From contig JADJWQ010000006.1 of assembly GCA_016716265.1 (NCBI GenBank), positions 992,001-1,056,000 of the forward strand: a stretch of DNA of 64,000 nucleotides. The letters are read 5' to 3'. Made by a program: the position numbers and the translations under genes. The stretch is from Planctomycetota bacterium (GTDB lineage: Bacteria > Planctomycetota > UBA1135 > UBA2386). Of the stretch, positions 33,517 to 43,672 are shown piece after piece (within the stretch, counting starts at the first letter, position 1; each line of letters opens with the position of its first letter). Under the pieces are notes generated by a model, which did no database searches, was not told the origin of the DNA, and saw only the letters and a program-made list of their open reading frames with translations.

Positions 33517-36357
33517 ATGGTCTCACCGACTGCGCTGAAACACCGACGTCTCCCGATCCTGGCTCTCTGCCTGCTGTTCCCGTCCTGCGGCGGGGGTGGC
33601 GGTGGCGGGTCTCCCGCCACAGGCAACACCATGCGGGAACCGGAGCTCGCTTCGCTCCAAGCAGAACTGCTCGGGATCCTCGTCGAGGCGAAGACGATCA
33701 CGGACGAAGCGGGTCAGGTGGCCGTTCTGCGGGGGTTCCTGCTCGGTGAGGCCGGTGACCGCAACGCGATGGAGGTTCGCACGGCAGCACGCAATCTGGT
33801 CCAGCGATCCGGCATCACGGACGTGCGGCGGACCACCGCATCGCTGACGTTCGTCGTCGCGACGGCTGCACCGGGAACGACGACCTCCGGGCTCGACGCG
33901 AAACTGCTCGGGCGGCTCGTCGCCGAGGCCGTGCGCAGCGGGGCGGCAGATCCGACACGGCCCCGCTTCCGCAGCCTGCTGCGCAGGGACCTCGCGGGCC
34001 GTGACGCGTCGTTGACCTTGGATCCCGCCCTGCCACTGCGAGACTCTCTGAGCCTCGCCACCATGGTGGAGCACATCGCGGAGCCGGGATACGAGGAGAT
34101 CGGCCGTGCGCTGCGCCCGGTCATCGACGGCACACTGACTCTCGCGGAGGCCAATCACGTCGTCCACGCGCAGCTCAACGCGCTGCTCGACGACCTGATC
34201 GCGAAGTTCCCGGAACTCGGCGGACACGACGCGCCGTCGACCGGCTCGCTCGACTTCACGCGCGCGCAACGCATGCTGTCGACGGTCGGACGCGTGAGCG
34301 ACTTCGTGTTCGGCCGGCTGTTCACAGGCCCGACCGCAGAGAAGATCGGCGACACGCTGCGAATCGTGACGAATTCGATCGGTGCCGTCGCGAAGATCGG
34401 CGGTGCAATATTCTCCGGAGGACTGTCCGCGGTGTTCTCACCGGACCTGCTGGGGCAGGTGTTCGGGATGTTCGGTCTCGGCGAAGACAACGCCGTCGAA
34501 CAGCAGCTCGCTCAGCTCCAGCATTCCATTCGACAGCTCGCCGAGCTGATGAGCCTGACCCGGCTCGAGATGCACGCTCGGTTCGATCGCCTCGAGGGGA
34601 GGATCGCGCGCTTGCAGCAACGCGTCGACCAGATGTTCCGGGAGATGATCCGCGGCTTCGATCAGATCGCGGACCTTCTCGAGACCGGATTCGCCGGTCT
34701 CGATGCGCTGATGCGGCAGCTTCGACAGGACTTGCACGATCTTCAGGACGACGTGCGCCAGATGTACACCGCCGTACGTTGGTGGGCTTACGAAGCCTGG
34801 CTGCGGGCGATGGAAGCCCAACTCGTGGCCTTCGACGGCCACGCTGCGGCCGCGGCGACCGGTGACCGCGCGGCGTTCGCGCAGGCTCGCGCGGTCCTGA
34901 GCAGCGCGGCGGTCGGAGAGACTTTCGTGCGGTCCGCCCCCATCCAGACCCTTCGAGATCTAGTTCCGTGGCTGCCGAGTCCCAGCTCGAACCAAGCATA
35001 CGTACGAGTCGCCGGGATCGGTGCGCTGGTGCCGGCCGCCTACCAGGTCGGCGTCTCAGGAGTCGCTCCCGTCAACTTCCACTGTCTGCACGACCTAGGG
35101 CTGCAGATCCTCGACGTGGTCGAGACTCGACCCGGAATCGTCACGGACCGCGAGTTCGACGACCTGGTCACGGACCTGGAAGCCCAGATCGATCTCTCCT
35201 GGCGATTCCTGTCCAGCCTCGGAGCGCTGATGGACACGAGCGTCGAGCTGCTGGTCGAGCATGCCGACAGGGTCCAGGCGGACTGGATCGAGCTTCTGCG
35301 ACCCGCGCACGCGATGCTGACCCCGTCGTTCCAGGGAGCTTCGAATCCCGATCTCGGGCCGCTGCTGCGCGACTATCTACGTTCCGATTACTTCGATCCT
35401 GACACCTCGGAGGGGAGGCTGCCCTTCGTCGATCGCGACACGACCTTCGTGGAGATCGTGTCGTGGCCTCCGGCGCCCGGCACCCTGCCTCTGAACGAGC
35501 TCGCCTACGAATTCGAGCCACGGCGGAACGGCGAGCCGAGCCGCTTCCGCCGCGGCCCTGACGGCTACGATCACCTTCGCCTCGGCATCGCACTGGGTCT
35601 GATCCGAGTCGAGGAGACGAGTCGCACGGCGACTCTCGAGAGCCTGCGACTGCGCTGGAACGTCCCCTCGGCAATCCGGGACCCAGGACTTCGTAGCCTT
35701 CACGGCAGTCTGGTGTGCAACCTCGAACTCGCCGCCGGCAACCAAGCGGTGCCGCCGCTCGCGGTCATCAGTTCCGTGTCCTCGCCGAACTCCCGGAGCT
35801 TCGCGGAGTTCTATGCACTCGACGTACGCCAGCGGGTGGACGTCTACCTCGGGGAGGTCCGCGACCAGGTGGACCAGGCCATCGCCTCGACCGCGCCACG
35901 CCCGATGCAGAATCTCGTGGACGTCTATGCCGTGGCGGCCGGTCTGCGCTACGCGTGTGAGATCGCCACCGAAGCAGCAGGCACGGATCCCCTGCTGGGT
36001 GGCGTCCTGCGGGACGTCCTCGACCAACCGATCGTCTTCCATCAGCAGCTCGTCAGCGGCTGGTTCGCCATGCGGAGCGGTCAGACTCCACGCAGCTACG
36101 AGGACGGGATCTTCGACGGTCTCCTGGACACTCTCGCGCGTCTACGCGGTGGAGAGGAAGGCATGCCGGCCGACCTCGCCGACGTGAAGTTCTACGACCA
36201 GCTGTTCCACGATCATCTTGCCGCGAACATGAGTGAGCTGTCGCAGGTGGTACTCGGCTCTGCCGTCCCCAGGCTGCGGAACAGGACCTACCGCTTCGCA
36301 GCCGTGGACGAGCTGACGGAGACCATCACCAGGCTCAGGAACTCTCGCACTCGATGA
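33517..36357 (+). CDS. Large lipoprotein with coiled-coil region, unknown function
   Basis: 946 residues. ATG at 33517 with GAGGAAGA upstream. The N-terminus is a lipoprotein signal (LPILALCLLFPSC) followed by a seven-Gly spacer. Residues about 330-420 (VEQQLAQLQHSIRQLAELMS to RLEMHARFDRLEGRIARLQQ, RVDQMFREMIRGFDQIADLL, LDALMRQLRQDLHDLQDDVR) form a long coiled coil of the kind seen in pore-forming or tethering proteins. It is preceded by a Gly/Ala hydrophobic stretch (IGAVAKIGGAIFSGGLSAVF). The C-terminal half is helical and polar without a known motif. Codon third positions are less G/C-biased than in neighbours, which may mean more recent acquisition. Confidence 0.8.
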   Translation: MVSPTALKHRRLPILALCLLFPSCGGGGGGGSPATGNTMREPELASLQAELLGILVEAKTITDEAGQVAVLRGFLLGEAGDRNAMEVRTAARNLVQRSGITDVRRTTASLTFVVATAAPGTTTSGLDAKLLGRLVAEAVRSGAADPTRPRFRSLLRRDLAGRDASLTLDPALPLRDSLSLATMVEHIAEPGYEEIGRALRPVIDGTLTLAEANHVVHAQLNALLDDLIAKFPELGGHDAPSTGSLDFTRAQRMLSTVGRVSDFVFGRLFTGPTAEKIGDTLRIVTNSIGAVAKIGGAIFSGGLSAVFSPDLLGQVFGMFGLGEDNAVEQQLAQLQHSIRQLAELMSLTRLEMHARFDRLEGRIARLQQRVDQMFREMIRGFDQIADLLETGFAGLDALMRQLRQDLHDLQDDVRQMYTAVRWWAYEAWLRAMEAQLVAFDGHAAAAATGDRAAFAQARAVLSSAAVGETFVRSAPIQTLRDLVPWLPSPSSNQAYVRVAGIGALVPAAYQVGVSGVAPVNFHCLHDLGLQILDVVETRPGIVTDREFDDLVTDLEAQIDLSWRFLSSLGALMDTSVELLVEHADRVQADWIELLRPAHAMLTPSFQGASNPDLGPLLRDYLRSDYFDPDTSEGRLPFVDRDTTFVEIVSWPPAPGTLPLNELAYEFEPRRNGEPSRFRRGPDGYDHLRLGIALGLIRVEETSRTATLESLRLRWNVPSAIRDPGLRSLHGSLVCNLELAAGNQAVPPLAVISSVSSPNSRSFAEFYALDVRQRVDVYLGEVRDQVDQAIASTAPRPMQNLVDVYAVAAGLRYACEIATEAAGTDPLLGGVLRDVLDQPIVFHQQLVSGWFAMRSGQTPRSYEDGIFDGLLDTLARLRGGEEGMPADLADVKFYDQLFHDHLAANMSELSQVVLGSAVPRLRNRTYRFAAVDELTETITRLRNSRTR

Positions 36358-36380
36358 CCGCAACGCGCTGACCCGTGGCT

Positions 36381-36402
36381 CCGGTCGGCCCCACACGACC
36401 GG
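36381..36402 (+). terminator. Candidate terminator of the large lipoprotein gene
   Basis: A perfect 7-base stem CCGGTCG/CGACCGG with an 8-base loop begins 24 bases after the stop codon. No T-tract follows. Confidence 0.4.
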
Positions 36403-36774
36403 GATGGCTCCAGACGGCATGCGCAGCCCTATCGAATGCTCCGCGGTCTTGCTTCGCGAGCTGCATGTCGCACGTCGGGCGCGCCCCAATGGCGCCCGAT
36501 ACCGCGTGGACGCGGTCGAGAGTCGGCGGGGCGCCGGTCGATCCCGAAGCACCCGGCACGCGTCCTCCAGCCTCGGTCAGCGACCTGGAGCCTCGTCGGA
36601 TCCACCGACTGGCCTCAGGCCTCCGGTCTCGACCCGGTCCACCACCGAGGCGATCGTCATGACCACGCCGGGCTCGCGGTGCCAATCGACCTGCCGCGTT
36701 CGGGGCAGTCGGCGACGATCCGAGTCGGCGGAGTCCTGCCCGACACCGACGCCACGGACCGACGCCGGTGGCGT
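36403..36774. other. Intergenic stretch between convergent genes
   Basis: About 370 bases with no convincing coding frame. It has a second weak hairpin, GGGCGC/GCGCCC at 36477-36497, and nothing else recognisable. The composition is slightly less G+C-biased than the genes. Confidence 0.4.
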
Positions 36775-38250
36775 TCAGAACACGATCTCCTTGGGCAGTG
36801 CGAGCGAGTAGTTCCCGCCCGGGGCCAGGTCGAGCCAGAAGCAGGTGACGGCGATGCCCGATCCGTAGAGACCCGTTGGCAATGGCACGGAGACGGTGGC
36901 GGGGCAGCCGCGCCAGTATCCCGATCCGAGTCCGCCGCCGCGCTGCATGCTCGGGATCGTCACCGGCCCCATCACGGCGCTGTAGCCCGGAAGCCACAGC
37001 GACAGCAACGCGTCATTGCGGGAGCCGAGGATCGAGCATGGCTCGCTCAGCAGCACCGATATGAAGTGGTCGCCAGGCTGCTGCGGGTGGCGCTCGATCC
37101 ACGCCGAGCTGCGAGCCGTGCCCGACGGCCACGGCGTGAACGGTGGACGCCCGGGGCGGCCCATCAGCGCCGCGAGGATCGAGTCACGCCCCGGGTCGAG
37201 CAGACACACGGCCGTGGGATTGGTCCCGCGGCCGATGTCGTCTGCGACCGTGGCCCCATCCGCATACCGGAACACGGTGCGACCGACCGTGTCGTGGCGA
37301 GCCCACGACAGGCTGGTACCTGCAGACGCGGGCGAGCTGCCGGGCCCGAAGTCCGGGACCAGCGAGAACACGTAGTAGATCGCCGGATTGTGGTATAGAT
37401 CGACCGACAGCGCGTCGATGTCGTTGAGCGGTGACAACCCGAGATCGGCAGGACTGCGATGCTCGGTCGGAGTCGTCCAGCTACCGCCGATCCAGCTGGT
37501 CATGAAGATCGTCGCACCGCTCCGCGTGCCGCTCCAGTGCGGGGGGATCACCGGCACGCTGGCGTCGGACACCGAGAAGAAGGCGACCGGTGGCGGCAGG
37601 AACGGATAGTCGGTGAGATAGGCGACCGCCAGCAGGTCGTACGCATCCAGCTCCGCGGGCGTGCCGAGGAACAGGTTGATCTCGGTGGAATCCGCGGCGA
37701 GATCCACGCGCGCGGAGGTGATCGGCGGATAGCCCGGAAGGACGCTGCCCTTCAGGATCACGCTGAACAGATCGGCGCCCACGCCGTCCACGCGCAACGC
37801 CTCGCTGGCGATTCGCGGATGCCGTGGCAGCCCCACGGACGGGTTCCTCGCCGGCGAGACGATCATCGCGGCCCACGACCACGGCGTCGGACTGGCGAGG
37901 GTCACTCGGCCCGTACCGTCAGTAGCGATCCAATCGAGCCCGACCGACAGCGCATCGATGTCGAGACCCGTGGCTCCGCCGAGCAGTGCGCCTTCGCTGA
38001 AGTCGACCAGGCCCGTCGCATCCAGCGGGTAGGTCAGCTGGAACGCGGCGACCTTCGCGAGCACCTGGCCGCCCGGTCCCGGTGTGGACGCGGCGACCGA
38101 GAGCAGGCCGGGCGGCTGCAGCAATGGCCCGTCGTCGCCGTCGACGGACTGCGCGACCAGCGCCGGCGCCGCCGAGAACAGGATCAGCAGCGCTCCCGCG
38201 TGAGCGCCACAGGAGCTTCGGATACAGCGTGGAAGAGGAGCGTAGGACAT
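36775..38250 (-). CDS. Secreted protein, family paired with ECF sigma factors
   Basis: 491 residues. ATG at 38250 with GAGG 6 bases upstream; signal peptide ending near ALVAQS. It lies 21 bases after the kinase stop, so it is the third gene of the sigma-kinase operon. It shares with the protein at 48054 the segments VGADLFSVILKGS, FFSVSDASVPVIPPHWSGTR, SGATIFMTSWIGGSWTT and DLGLSPLNDIDALSVDL. The C-terminus is again a beta-sandwich (GCPATVSVPLPTGLYG, FWLDLAPGGNYSLALP). Function unknown; it may be the surface target or sensor of the neighbouring regulators. Confidence 0.8.
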   Translation of the reverse strand: MSYAPLPRCIRSSCGAHAGALLILFSAAPALVAQSVDGDDGPLLQPPGLLSVAASTPGPGGQVLAKVAAFQLTYPLDATGLVDFSEGALLGGATGLDIDALSVGLDWIATDGTGRVTLASPTPWSWAAMIVSPARNPSVGLPRHPRIASEALRVDGVGADLFSVILKGSVLPGYPPITSARVDLAADSTEINLFLGTPAELDAYDLLAVAYLTDYPFLPPPVAFFSVSDASVPVIPPHWSGTRSGATIFMTSWIGGSWTTPTEHRSPADLGLSPLNDIDALSVDLYHNPAIYYVFSLVPDFGPGSSPASAGTSLSWARHDTVGRTVFRYADGATVADDIGRGTNPTAVCLLDPGRDSILAALMGRPGRPPFTPWPSGTARSSAWIERHPQQPGDHFISVLLSEPCSILGSRNDALLSLWLPGYSAVMGPVTIPSMQRGGGLGSGYWRGCPATVSVPLPTGLYGSGIAVTCFWLDLAPGGNYSLALPKEIVF

Positions 38251-38271
38251 GGTGTACCTCGTCGGGTGGGT

Positions 38272-40998
38272 TCAAGATCCGCCGAGCAGCGTGGCGATCG
38301 CGTCGAGCGTGCCCGGCTCGAGCGTGGGATCCGCGCGCGCGGCGGCGAGGATGGCGTTGCGCAGCTCCATGGCTCGCGCGTCCGCGGCGGCCGCGAAGCG
38401 GCGCGTCCAGAGCCCGGCGGCGCGCTCGAGCATCATCCGGCCGCCACGCTGAATCAGCGTCTCGATCAGGTCGGCGGCCAGGGCACCGTCGTCGGGTGCG
38501 AGCTCGTGCGCTTCGGACAGCAGGAAGATCGCGGTATCGATGCCGTCCGGTGTGCGTCGCGACAGCATTGCCGCGTCACGCAGGAACCCGGCCCGCCGCG
38601 CACCGCCACCGAGTCCGGCGAGCATGCGGCCCGCGGCCTCGTGATAGTTGGCCTCGCTCAGCGCCGTGGCGACGTCGACGTAGGTCTGCGCCTCTGCTCG
38701 TTCGCTGATCCCCGACATGCCGTGCATCAGCTCGAGTGCTGTGCGCAGGCGCGCCGCGGCGTCGCGACACGACTGCGAGACCACGTCGTCGGGTCGCACC
38801 CCGAGCACTCGGATCGCGATGCGCAGCTCGGCGGCGCCGAGCTCGAATTCGAGCCACCACAGTGGGCCCGGAGCCAGGTCCCGGGCGGCCGCCACGAGCC
38901 GCTGGAGATCGTCGGACCGGCCCAGCTCGGCCAGGAGCTGCATTCGGGTGCGCCACGTCTGCACCGCGTCGGGCCGGACCCGGGCGGCGTGCTCCGCCAC
39001 CGCGAGAGCGGCACCCGACTCGCCGAGCTGCTGATGTGCGAACGCCAGGTTCTGCAGCGGCCCGTGCTGCTCCGGGCACAGCCGCAGCGATTCCTCGAAC
39101 GACCCGATCGCTTCCCGCCACCGCCCGTCGAGCACCTGGCTGGCGCCGATGACGTGGCGGGTCCGCGCCGTGCTGCGACCGAACGCGCCCTCGAGCCGCA
39201 GCGCGACGTCCGTCGCACCGTTCAGGTCGCCGACACCGAGCAGGACGAGCATCGACAGGTCCAGCGCCGGCTCGTAGCCGGGCGCCGTGCGCAGCGCCTC
39301 GTCGAGCGCGGCCCGCGCGTCGCCGTAGCGTGACGCTCGCGTGAGCAGGTAGGCGCGCAGGAAGCCGTCGACCGGCGTGGCCGACGCCGGCAGCTCCGCG
39401 GCGAGCGTGCGCCGCCAGCTACCCGCCTCGTCGAGCTCGAGTGCCGCGACCCGCTCGCAGAGCGCCGCGGCCAGCCGCGAATCGGGATGCCGTAGTGCGA
39501 GCGCCCGCAGGTCGACCAGGCCCTCGGCCCGCCGCCGCTCGTCGAGCTGCAACATCGCGCGGGTGGCGCGCGCCTCGACGTCGTCGGGGTCGGCGAGCAA
39601 CACGGCGTCCAGGGCGCGCCGCCCTGCTCCACCAGGATCGCGGGGCGCACGTGGACCGATCGAGTACGACGGGTTGTTGCCCTCGATCGTCAGCAGTGCC
39701 GGGACCGCGGCGCGGGCTTCGAGCACCGCGGCCCGGGTCCTCGCGATGGCACGCGCCTGGTGACCGTCCCAGGCGAGCACCGCGAGCGGTACGGCCGCCG
39801 TGAGCAGCAGCACGACACCGGTGCGCTCCGGGCGGCGACGCACCCGGCGCAGCAGCCGCTGTGGCCAGCCGGGCAGGGACGCGCTGACGGCTTCGCGGTC
39901 GAGGAACGCACGCAGGTCGGCGGCGAGATCAGCGGCGTGCTGGTAGCGCTCGGCGGGGCGCTTCGCCATCGCCTTGTGGCAGATGGCGACGAGGTCGCGG
40001 GGCGTGCGGGGCGCGATGCGTGCGAGCGGCTTCGGGTCGTCCCAGAGCACGCGCTTCAGCACGACGCCGGGCTCGCCCCGGAACGGTGGGACACCGCCGA
40101 GTAGTCGGAACAGCATCGCACCGGCGCCGTACACGTCGGTGCGCCCGTCGCAGCCTGCCTCGCGACCACGCACCTGCTCCGGTGCCATGTAGGAGAGCGT
40201 GCCGACGATCTCGCCGTCGCGCGTCAGCGACTCGCCACCGGCGATCCGGGCGAGCCCGAAGTCGAGCAGCACGGCGCGCCCATCCGGACGCAACAGCACA
40301 TTGCTCGGCTTCACGTCGCGGTGCAGCACGCCGCGGGAGTGTGCGTGGTCGAGAGCCTCGGCGACGTCGAGCGCGAGACTCGCGGCGATCTCGGCCCAGG
40401 GTCGGTCGAACAGCGCGACGGCAGCCGCAGCCACCCCGAGGCCATCGCGCACCGCCCGCCTCGGATCTACGGCATCCTGCTGTCCCGCGAGCAGCGTCTC
40501 GAGATCGACGCCCGGCACGAGCTCCATCACCACGTACGGTTGCTCGTCGCCGCCATGGTCGAACACCGTCACGATGCCCGGATGACGCAGCGACGCGGCG
40601 GCGAGCGCTTCGCGACGGAACCGCGCCCGCCGCTCCGGATCCTGTCCCGTGAACCGGTCGCAGAGCTTCACGCTGACGAGGCGCGCGAGCGTCGTGTCCC
40701 GTGCCGCATAGACGACCCCGCTGGCGCCGGACCCGATGCGCCGCAGCAACAGGTAGCGGTCCGCGAGTCGCTGACCGAGCAACGGGTCGGTGTCAGCCGC
40801 TTCGTCGAGCTCGCCGATACGAGCGTGTGCTGACGCGATGCGGCGGTGGGCGCGCAGCGCGCTCTGTACTTCGCGCCGCAGCTCGGGTTCGTCGCGGCAC
40901 AGTGCATCGAGGTCCGGCTCGCGCCCCGCGTCGACTTCGTCGATCGCCAGCCCGAGCAGGTCGAGGATGCGGCTCTCGTCAGACCGGTGGGGCGCCAT
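38272..40998 (-). CDS. Membrane Ser/Thr protein kinase with TPR-type C-terminal region
   Basis: 908 residues. Hanks-type kinase with all key parts: glycine loop GSGASGVVYAARD (about 89-101), VSVK Lys at about 111, HRDVKPSNVLL with Asp at about 228, DFG at about 246, then MAPEQ. One transmembrane helix follows at about 390-405 (TGVVLLLTAAVPLAVLAW). Residues 430-900 are TPR-like helical repeats (SFEESLRLCPEQHGPLQNLA). The start codon overlaps the ECF sigma gene by 20 bases, so the two are translationally coupled. It probably phosphorylates the sigma factor or other partners in response to an outside signal. The overall order matches the kinase at 44419. Confidence 0.93.
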   Translation of the reverse strand: MAPHRSDESRILDLLGLAIDEVDAGREPDLDALCRDEPELRREVQSALRAHRRIASAHARIGELDEAADTDPLLGQRLADRYLLLRRIGSGASGVVYAARDTTLARLVSVKLCDRFTGQDPERRARFRREALAAASLRHPGIVTVFDHGGDEQPYVVMELVPGVDLETLLAGQQDAVDPRRAVRDGLGVAAAAVALFDRPWAEIAASLALDVAEALDHAHSRGVLHRDVKPSNVLLRPDGRAVLLDFGLARIAGGESLTRDGEIVGTLSYMAPEQVRGREAGCDGRTDVYGAGAMLFRLLGGVPPFRGEPGVVLKRVLWDDPKPLARIAPRTPRDLVAICHKAMAKRPAERYQHAADLAADLRAFLDREAVSASLPGWPQRLLRRVRRRPERTGVVLLLTAAVPLAVLAWDGHQARAIARTRAAVLEARAAVPALLTIEGNNPSYSIGPRAPRDPGGAGRRALDAVLLADPDDVEARATRAMLQLDERRRAEGLVDLRALALRHPDSRLAAALCERVAALELDEAGSWRRTLAAELPASATPVDGFLRAYLLTRASRYGDARAALDEALRTAPGYEPALDLSMLVLLGVGDLNGATDVALRLEGAFGRSTARTRHVIGASQVLDGRWREAIGSFEESLRLCPEQHGPLQNLAFAHQQLGESGAALAVAEHAARVRPDAVQTWRTRMQLLAELGRSDDLQRLVAAARDLAPGPLWWLEFELGAAELRIAIRVLGVRPDDVVSQSCRDAAARLRTALELMHGMSGISERAEAQTYVDVATALSEANYHEAAGRMLAGLGGGARRAGFLRDAAMLSRRTPDGIDTAIFLLSEAHELAPDDGALAADLIETLIQRGGRMMLERAAGLWTRRFAAAADARAMELRNAILAAARADPTLEPGTLDAIATLLGGS

Positions 40999-41641
40999 GG
41001 TCCACCTCGCCGTCGGCGAGGAAGAGCTCGGGATGGAGGCGCGCGAGGCGCAGGCAGAGCCTCGACCGCGCGCGCTTGTGACGCTGGCGGGCGGCTTCCG
41101 CTCCGGGGAGACGCAGCCGGATCGCGACCTCCGCCCACGACAGCTCGGGATCGAGGCCCTGCTCGAGCAATGCGCGCTCGTCGTCGGGCAGCTCGCCGAG
41201 CGCGGTCGCGAGCATCGCCAGGATCTCCTGCGACTCGGCCCGCACCTCCGGAGAGTCCTCGACGCGGGCCGGGGTGGCGGCCGCATCGACCTCGGCGACC
41301 TGGCGCCGGCGGTCGCGTTTACCGCGCTGGAAGTAGCGCAGCCGCTCGACGATGCGATGCTCGATCTGGCTGGAGATCCAGCTCGTCAATGCCGCGACCG
41401 TGTCACCGCGGAACTCCGGCAGGTTGCGCAGCATGCCGAGGGCCAGGTCCTGCACGACGTCACCGGTCGAGAACACCGCAGCGATCCAGCCGTTGTGGGG
41501 CCGGTACGACGCTGCGAGCCGCCGGTGGACCTGCGCGCGCACACGGGGCAGGAGGAGGTCGAACAACTCGTCGACGGCGGCCGAGCTTCCGGCGCGCGCC
41601 ATCGGTAGCAATCGGTCCAGCCTCGCGTCATCGTCGTGCAT
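40979..41641 (-). CDS. ECF RNA polymerase sigma factor, planctomycete kinase-associated type
   Basis: 220 residues. Region 2 has VFSTGDVVQDLALGMLRNLP and ALTSWISSQIEHRIVERLRY. Region 4 has LPDDERALLEQGLDPELSWA followed by EVAIRLRLPGAEAARQRHKR. The ATG at 41641 is preferred over upstream in-frame Met codons because the sequence before it is Arg/Ser-rich. First gene of a sigma-kinase-secreted-protein operon. Regulation by phosphorylation rather than by an anti-sigma factor is plausible, as no anti-sigma gene is adjacent. Confidence 0.88.
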   Translation of the reverse strand: MHDDDARLDRLLPMARAGSSAAVDELFDLLLPRVRAQVHRRLAASYRPHNGWIAAVFSTGDVVQDLALGMLRNLPEFRGDTVAALTSWISSQIEHRIVERLRYFQRGKRDRRRQVAEVDAAATPARVEDSPEVRAESQEILAMLATALGELPDDERALLEQGLDPELSWAEVAIRLRLPGAEAARQRHKRARSRLCLRLARLHPELFLADGEVDHGAPPV

Positions 41642-41785
41642 CGAAGACCCGACCGGAAGAGACGCCCGGGATGATATCCGGGGCGACGATTCGCCGGCAC
41701 GGCCCGCCCGGCCACGACGTCGGAGCCCGCCATGCACCTGCGTTGCGTATTTCCGCCCGAGACGGACATGCGCAACGCGGGTGAC

Positions 41786-43672
41786 TCAAGGCCGCCTGGG
41801 CTGTTTGCCCTGCTTGCAGGCGTCGCAGTCCTTTACGACGGTGACCGAGATCGTCAGACGGCACCGGTTCCGCGTGTCACCATCACAGCGGAAGCGAAGT
41901 TGCCGTTTGGTCGAACCGGCACGCTCGGTCAGACACACCGTCTCCCCGATGTCCGTGCGGGAGTCCACGCTGCCGTTCTTGTCGGTCAGCCAGGCTCCAT
42001 TCACCATGCTCTGCATCTCCCAGACGACCGGGTTGCAGTCGGTGTTGTTGCCGTTGGTCTGCGGCTGGAGCTCGATGCACAGCGTGCCGGCCTTCGGCAG
42101 CTCCACCAGGGTCCACCGGGTCTGCCTGTCCACGCAGTAGGGACCGTGCCGGGTGACGGTGGCTGCGCAGAACCCGATCTGGATCGCGAGCACGGCGGTG
42201 GCGCCCGTCAGCGACGGCACGTATGCAACATACCGCGACGCCGTCGACTCGATCAGCGAGGCGACGCTGCCGGGGTACACCTGGACCGGTTCGTTCATCG
42301 GCATGCCGAGTGGATCCAGGGCCACGATCTCGATCGGTGCCGGGGCCTGGCTCGACAGCGTGATGGTCATCGCCGGGTCGTTGGGGTCGACGCTCGGCAC
42401 GAGCACGACGGGGATGCCGTCGTAGCGGATCGCCATGTTCCTGGCCGGATTGTAGGTCGCGACGCGGATGGACGACGTGTTGGTGAAATGCAGCGCACCA
42501 CGGGTCTGGGTGAGACCCTGCGAGGCGATCTCGACACCCAACAGAGCCGGGTCGTTGGGGATCACGGTCGTGTAGGAGGCCTCACCGGTCATCGCCACGT
42601 GCTGGCCCACGTCCAGGACGGTGAATGTCGTCGCCGGATCGAGACCGAAGCTGCCCCGGACGCCCTGGATCGGGATCGGCGCCGGCGCGTGGTCGAGCGC
42701 CAGCGCCAGCCAGGAGTACGACGGGTCGCCGGGCGACGGCGGGACATTGAACCGCACCTGCAGGGCTCGCCCGATGGGGCTCTCGCCCCCGGACATCCAC
42801 ACCGTTTCGGTGGCGACGATGTGGTAGGGCGCTGGCGAGTTCTCCGCCGACACCAGCAGGCCGCCCGCTGCGCCACCGTTGTTGAGCCAGGTCGGCGTGT
42901 CGACGACGAGCTGACTCGGCGTCCGCGGATCCAGGTCGGTCGTCAAGTACTGGTCGTTGTCGGTGCCGAGCGATTCGTGGTGGAGCAGGCCGGTGACCTC
43001 GCCGAGTCGATCGACGATCGGCGTCGGCGAATTCGCCTCGGCACCGGGCCGCGTCGGCGAGACCACCACGACGCGCGGACCGAGCAGGGAGTTGGTGTGC
43101 TGGTCATAGGACGCGCGGAGGATGGAGCCTTCGTTCGCGTAGAACAGCATGGGCAGCCCCCCGACCGCGCCGAACGCCGGGTCGTAGTACGCACTGGCAG
43201 GGAGATTCCCGACCTGACTGCCGTTGTCGAACCCTGCCTGCACGCTCGAACGCGTGGCGCGGTACACCTGACCATCGCGCTCGAAGACCATCAGCAGCCC
43301 CTTCGAGTCGAGCATCGCGCCGAACTCGTTGCCCTGCGTATTGCACGCAGCCGCAGTCAGCGACGGCGTGAACGTGTCGTTGACCGCGTCGTAGCGTCCG
43401 ATCAGCAGGTCGGAGCCGCCCTGCCCGCCCCAGGCCCGGTCGAGGCCACTGACGGTGAGCGAGGCGGTGTAGGTGCCCGGTGGATCGACGAGCAGCCGGG
43501 TCAGCTGAACCTGCTGGACCGCGGTGGCGGGGACCACCGGGGCGTTGAGACCAGCCAGCGGATGCGTGGCGCCGAGCCGCGTCGGCGGCACGACGCCCTG
43601 GCCGGTGAGGGGCACTGCGCACACGGCGAAGCCGACCGCTGCACAGGCGAGGTGGGGAAGACGGAACATCAT
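41786..43672 (-). CDS. Secreted beta-rich protein with Cys-rich C-terminus
   Basis: 628 residues. The first of two consecutive ATGs is preceded by GGAGG 7 bases away; signal peptide HLACAAVGFAVCAVPLTGQG. Residues 60-260 contain strands that look like part of a propeller (LIGRYDAVNDTFTPSLTAAA, PMLFYANEGSILRASYDQHT). Residues 310-420 are the secreted beta-sandwich (PVRGSFGLDPATTFTVLD-like, IPNDPALLGVEIASQGL). The last 110 residues hold eight or more Cys (CDACKQGKQPRRP at the end), perhaps disulfide-bonded. Ligand unknown. Confidence 0.77.
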   Translation of the reverse strand: MMFRLPHLACAAVGFAVCAVPLTGQGVVPPTRLGATHPLAGLNAPVVPATAVQQVQLTRLLVDPPGTYTASLTVSGLDRAWGGQGGSDLLIGRYDAVNDTFTPSLTAAACNTQGNEFGAMLDSKGLLMVFERDGQVYRATRSSVQAGFDNGSQVGNLPASAYYDPAFGAVGGLPMLFYANEGSILRASYDQHTNSLLGPRVVVVSPTRPGAEANSPTPIVDRLGEVTGLLHHESLGTDNDQYLTTDLDPRTPSQLVVDTPTWLNNGGAAGGLLVSAENSPAPYHIVATETVWMSGGESPIGRALQVRFNVPPSPGDPSYSWLALALDHAPAPIPIQGVRGSFGLDPATTFTVLDVGQHVAMTGEASYTTVIPNDPALLGVEIASQGLTQTRGALHFTNTSSIRVATYNPARNMAIRYDGIPVVLVPSVDPNDPAMTITLSSQAPAPIEIVALDPLGMPMNEPVQVYPGSVASLIESTASRYVAYVPSLTGATAVLAIQIGFCAATVTRHGPYCVDRQTRWTLVELPKAGTLCIELQPQTNGNNTDCNPVVWEMQSMVNGAWLTDKNGSVDSRTDIGETVCLTERAGSTKRQLRFRCDGDTRNRCRLTISVTVVKDCDACKQGKQPRRP

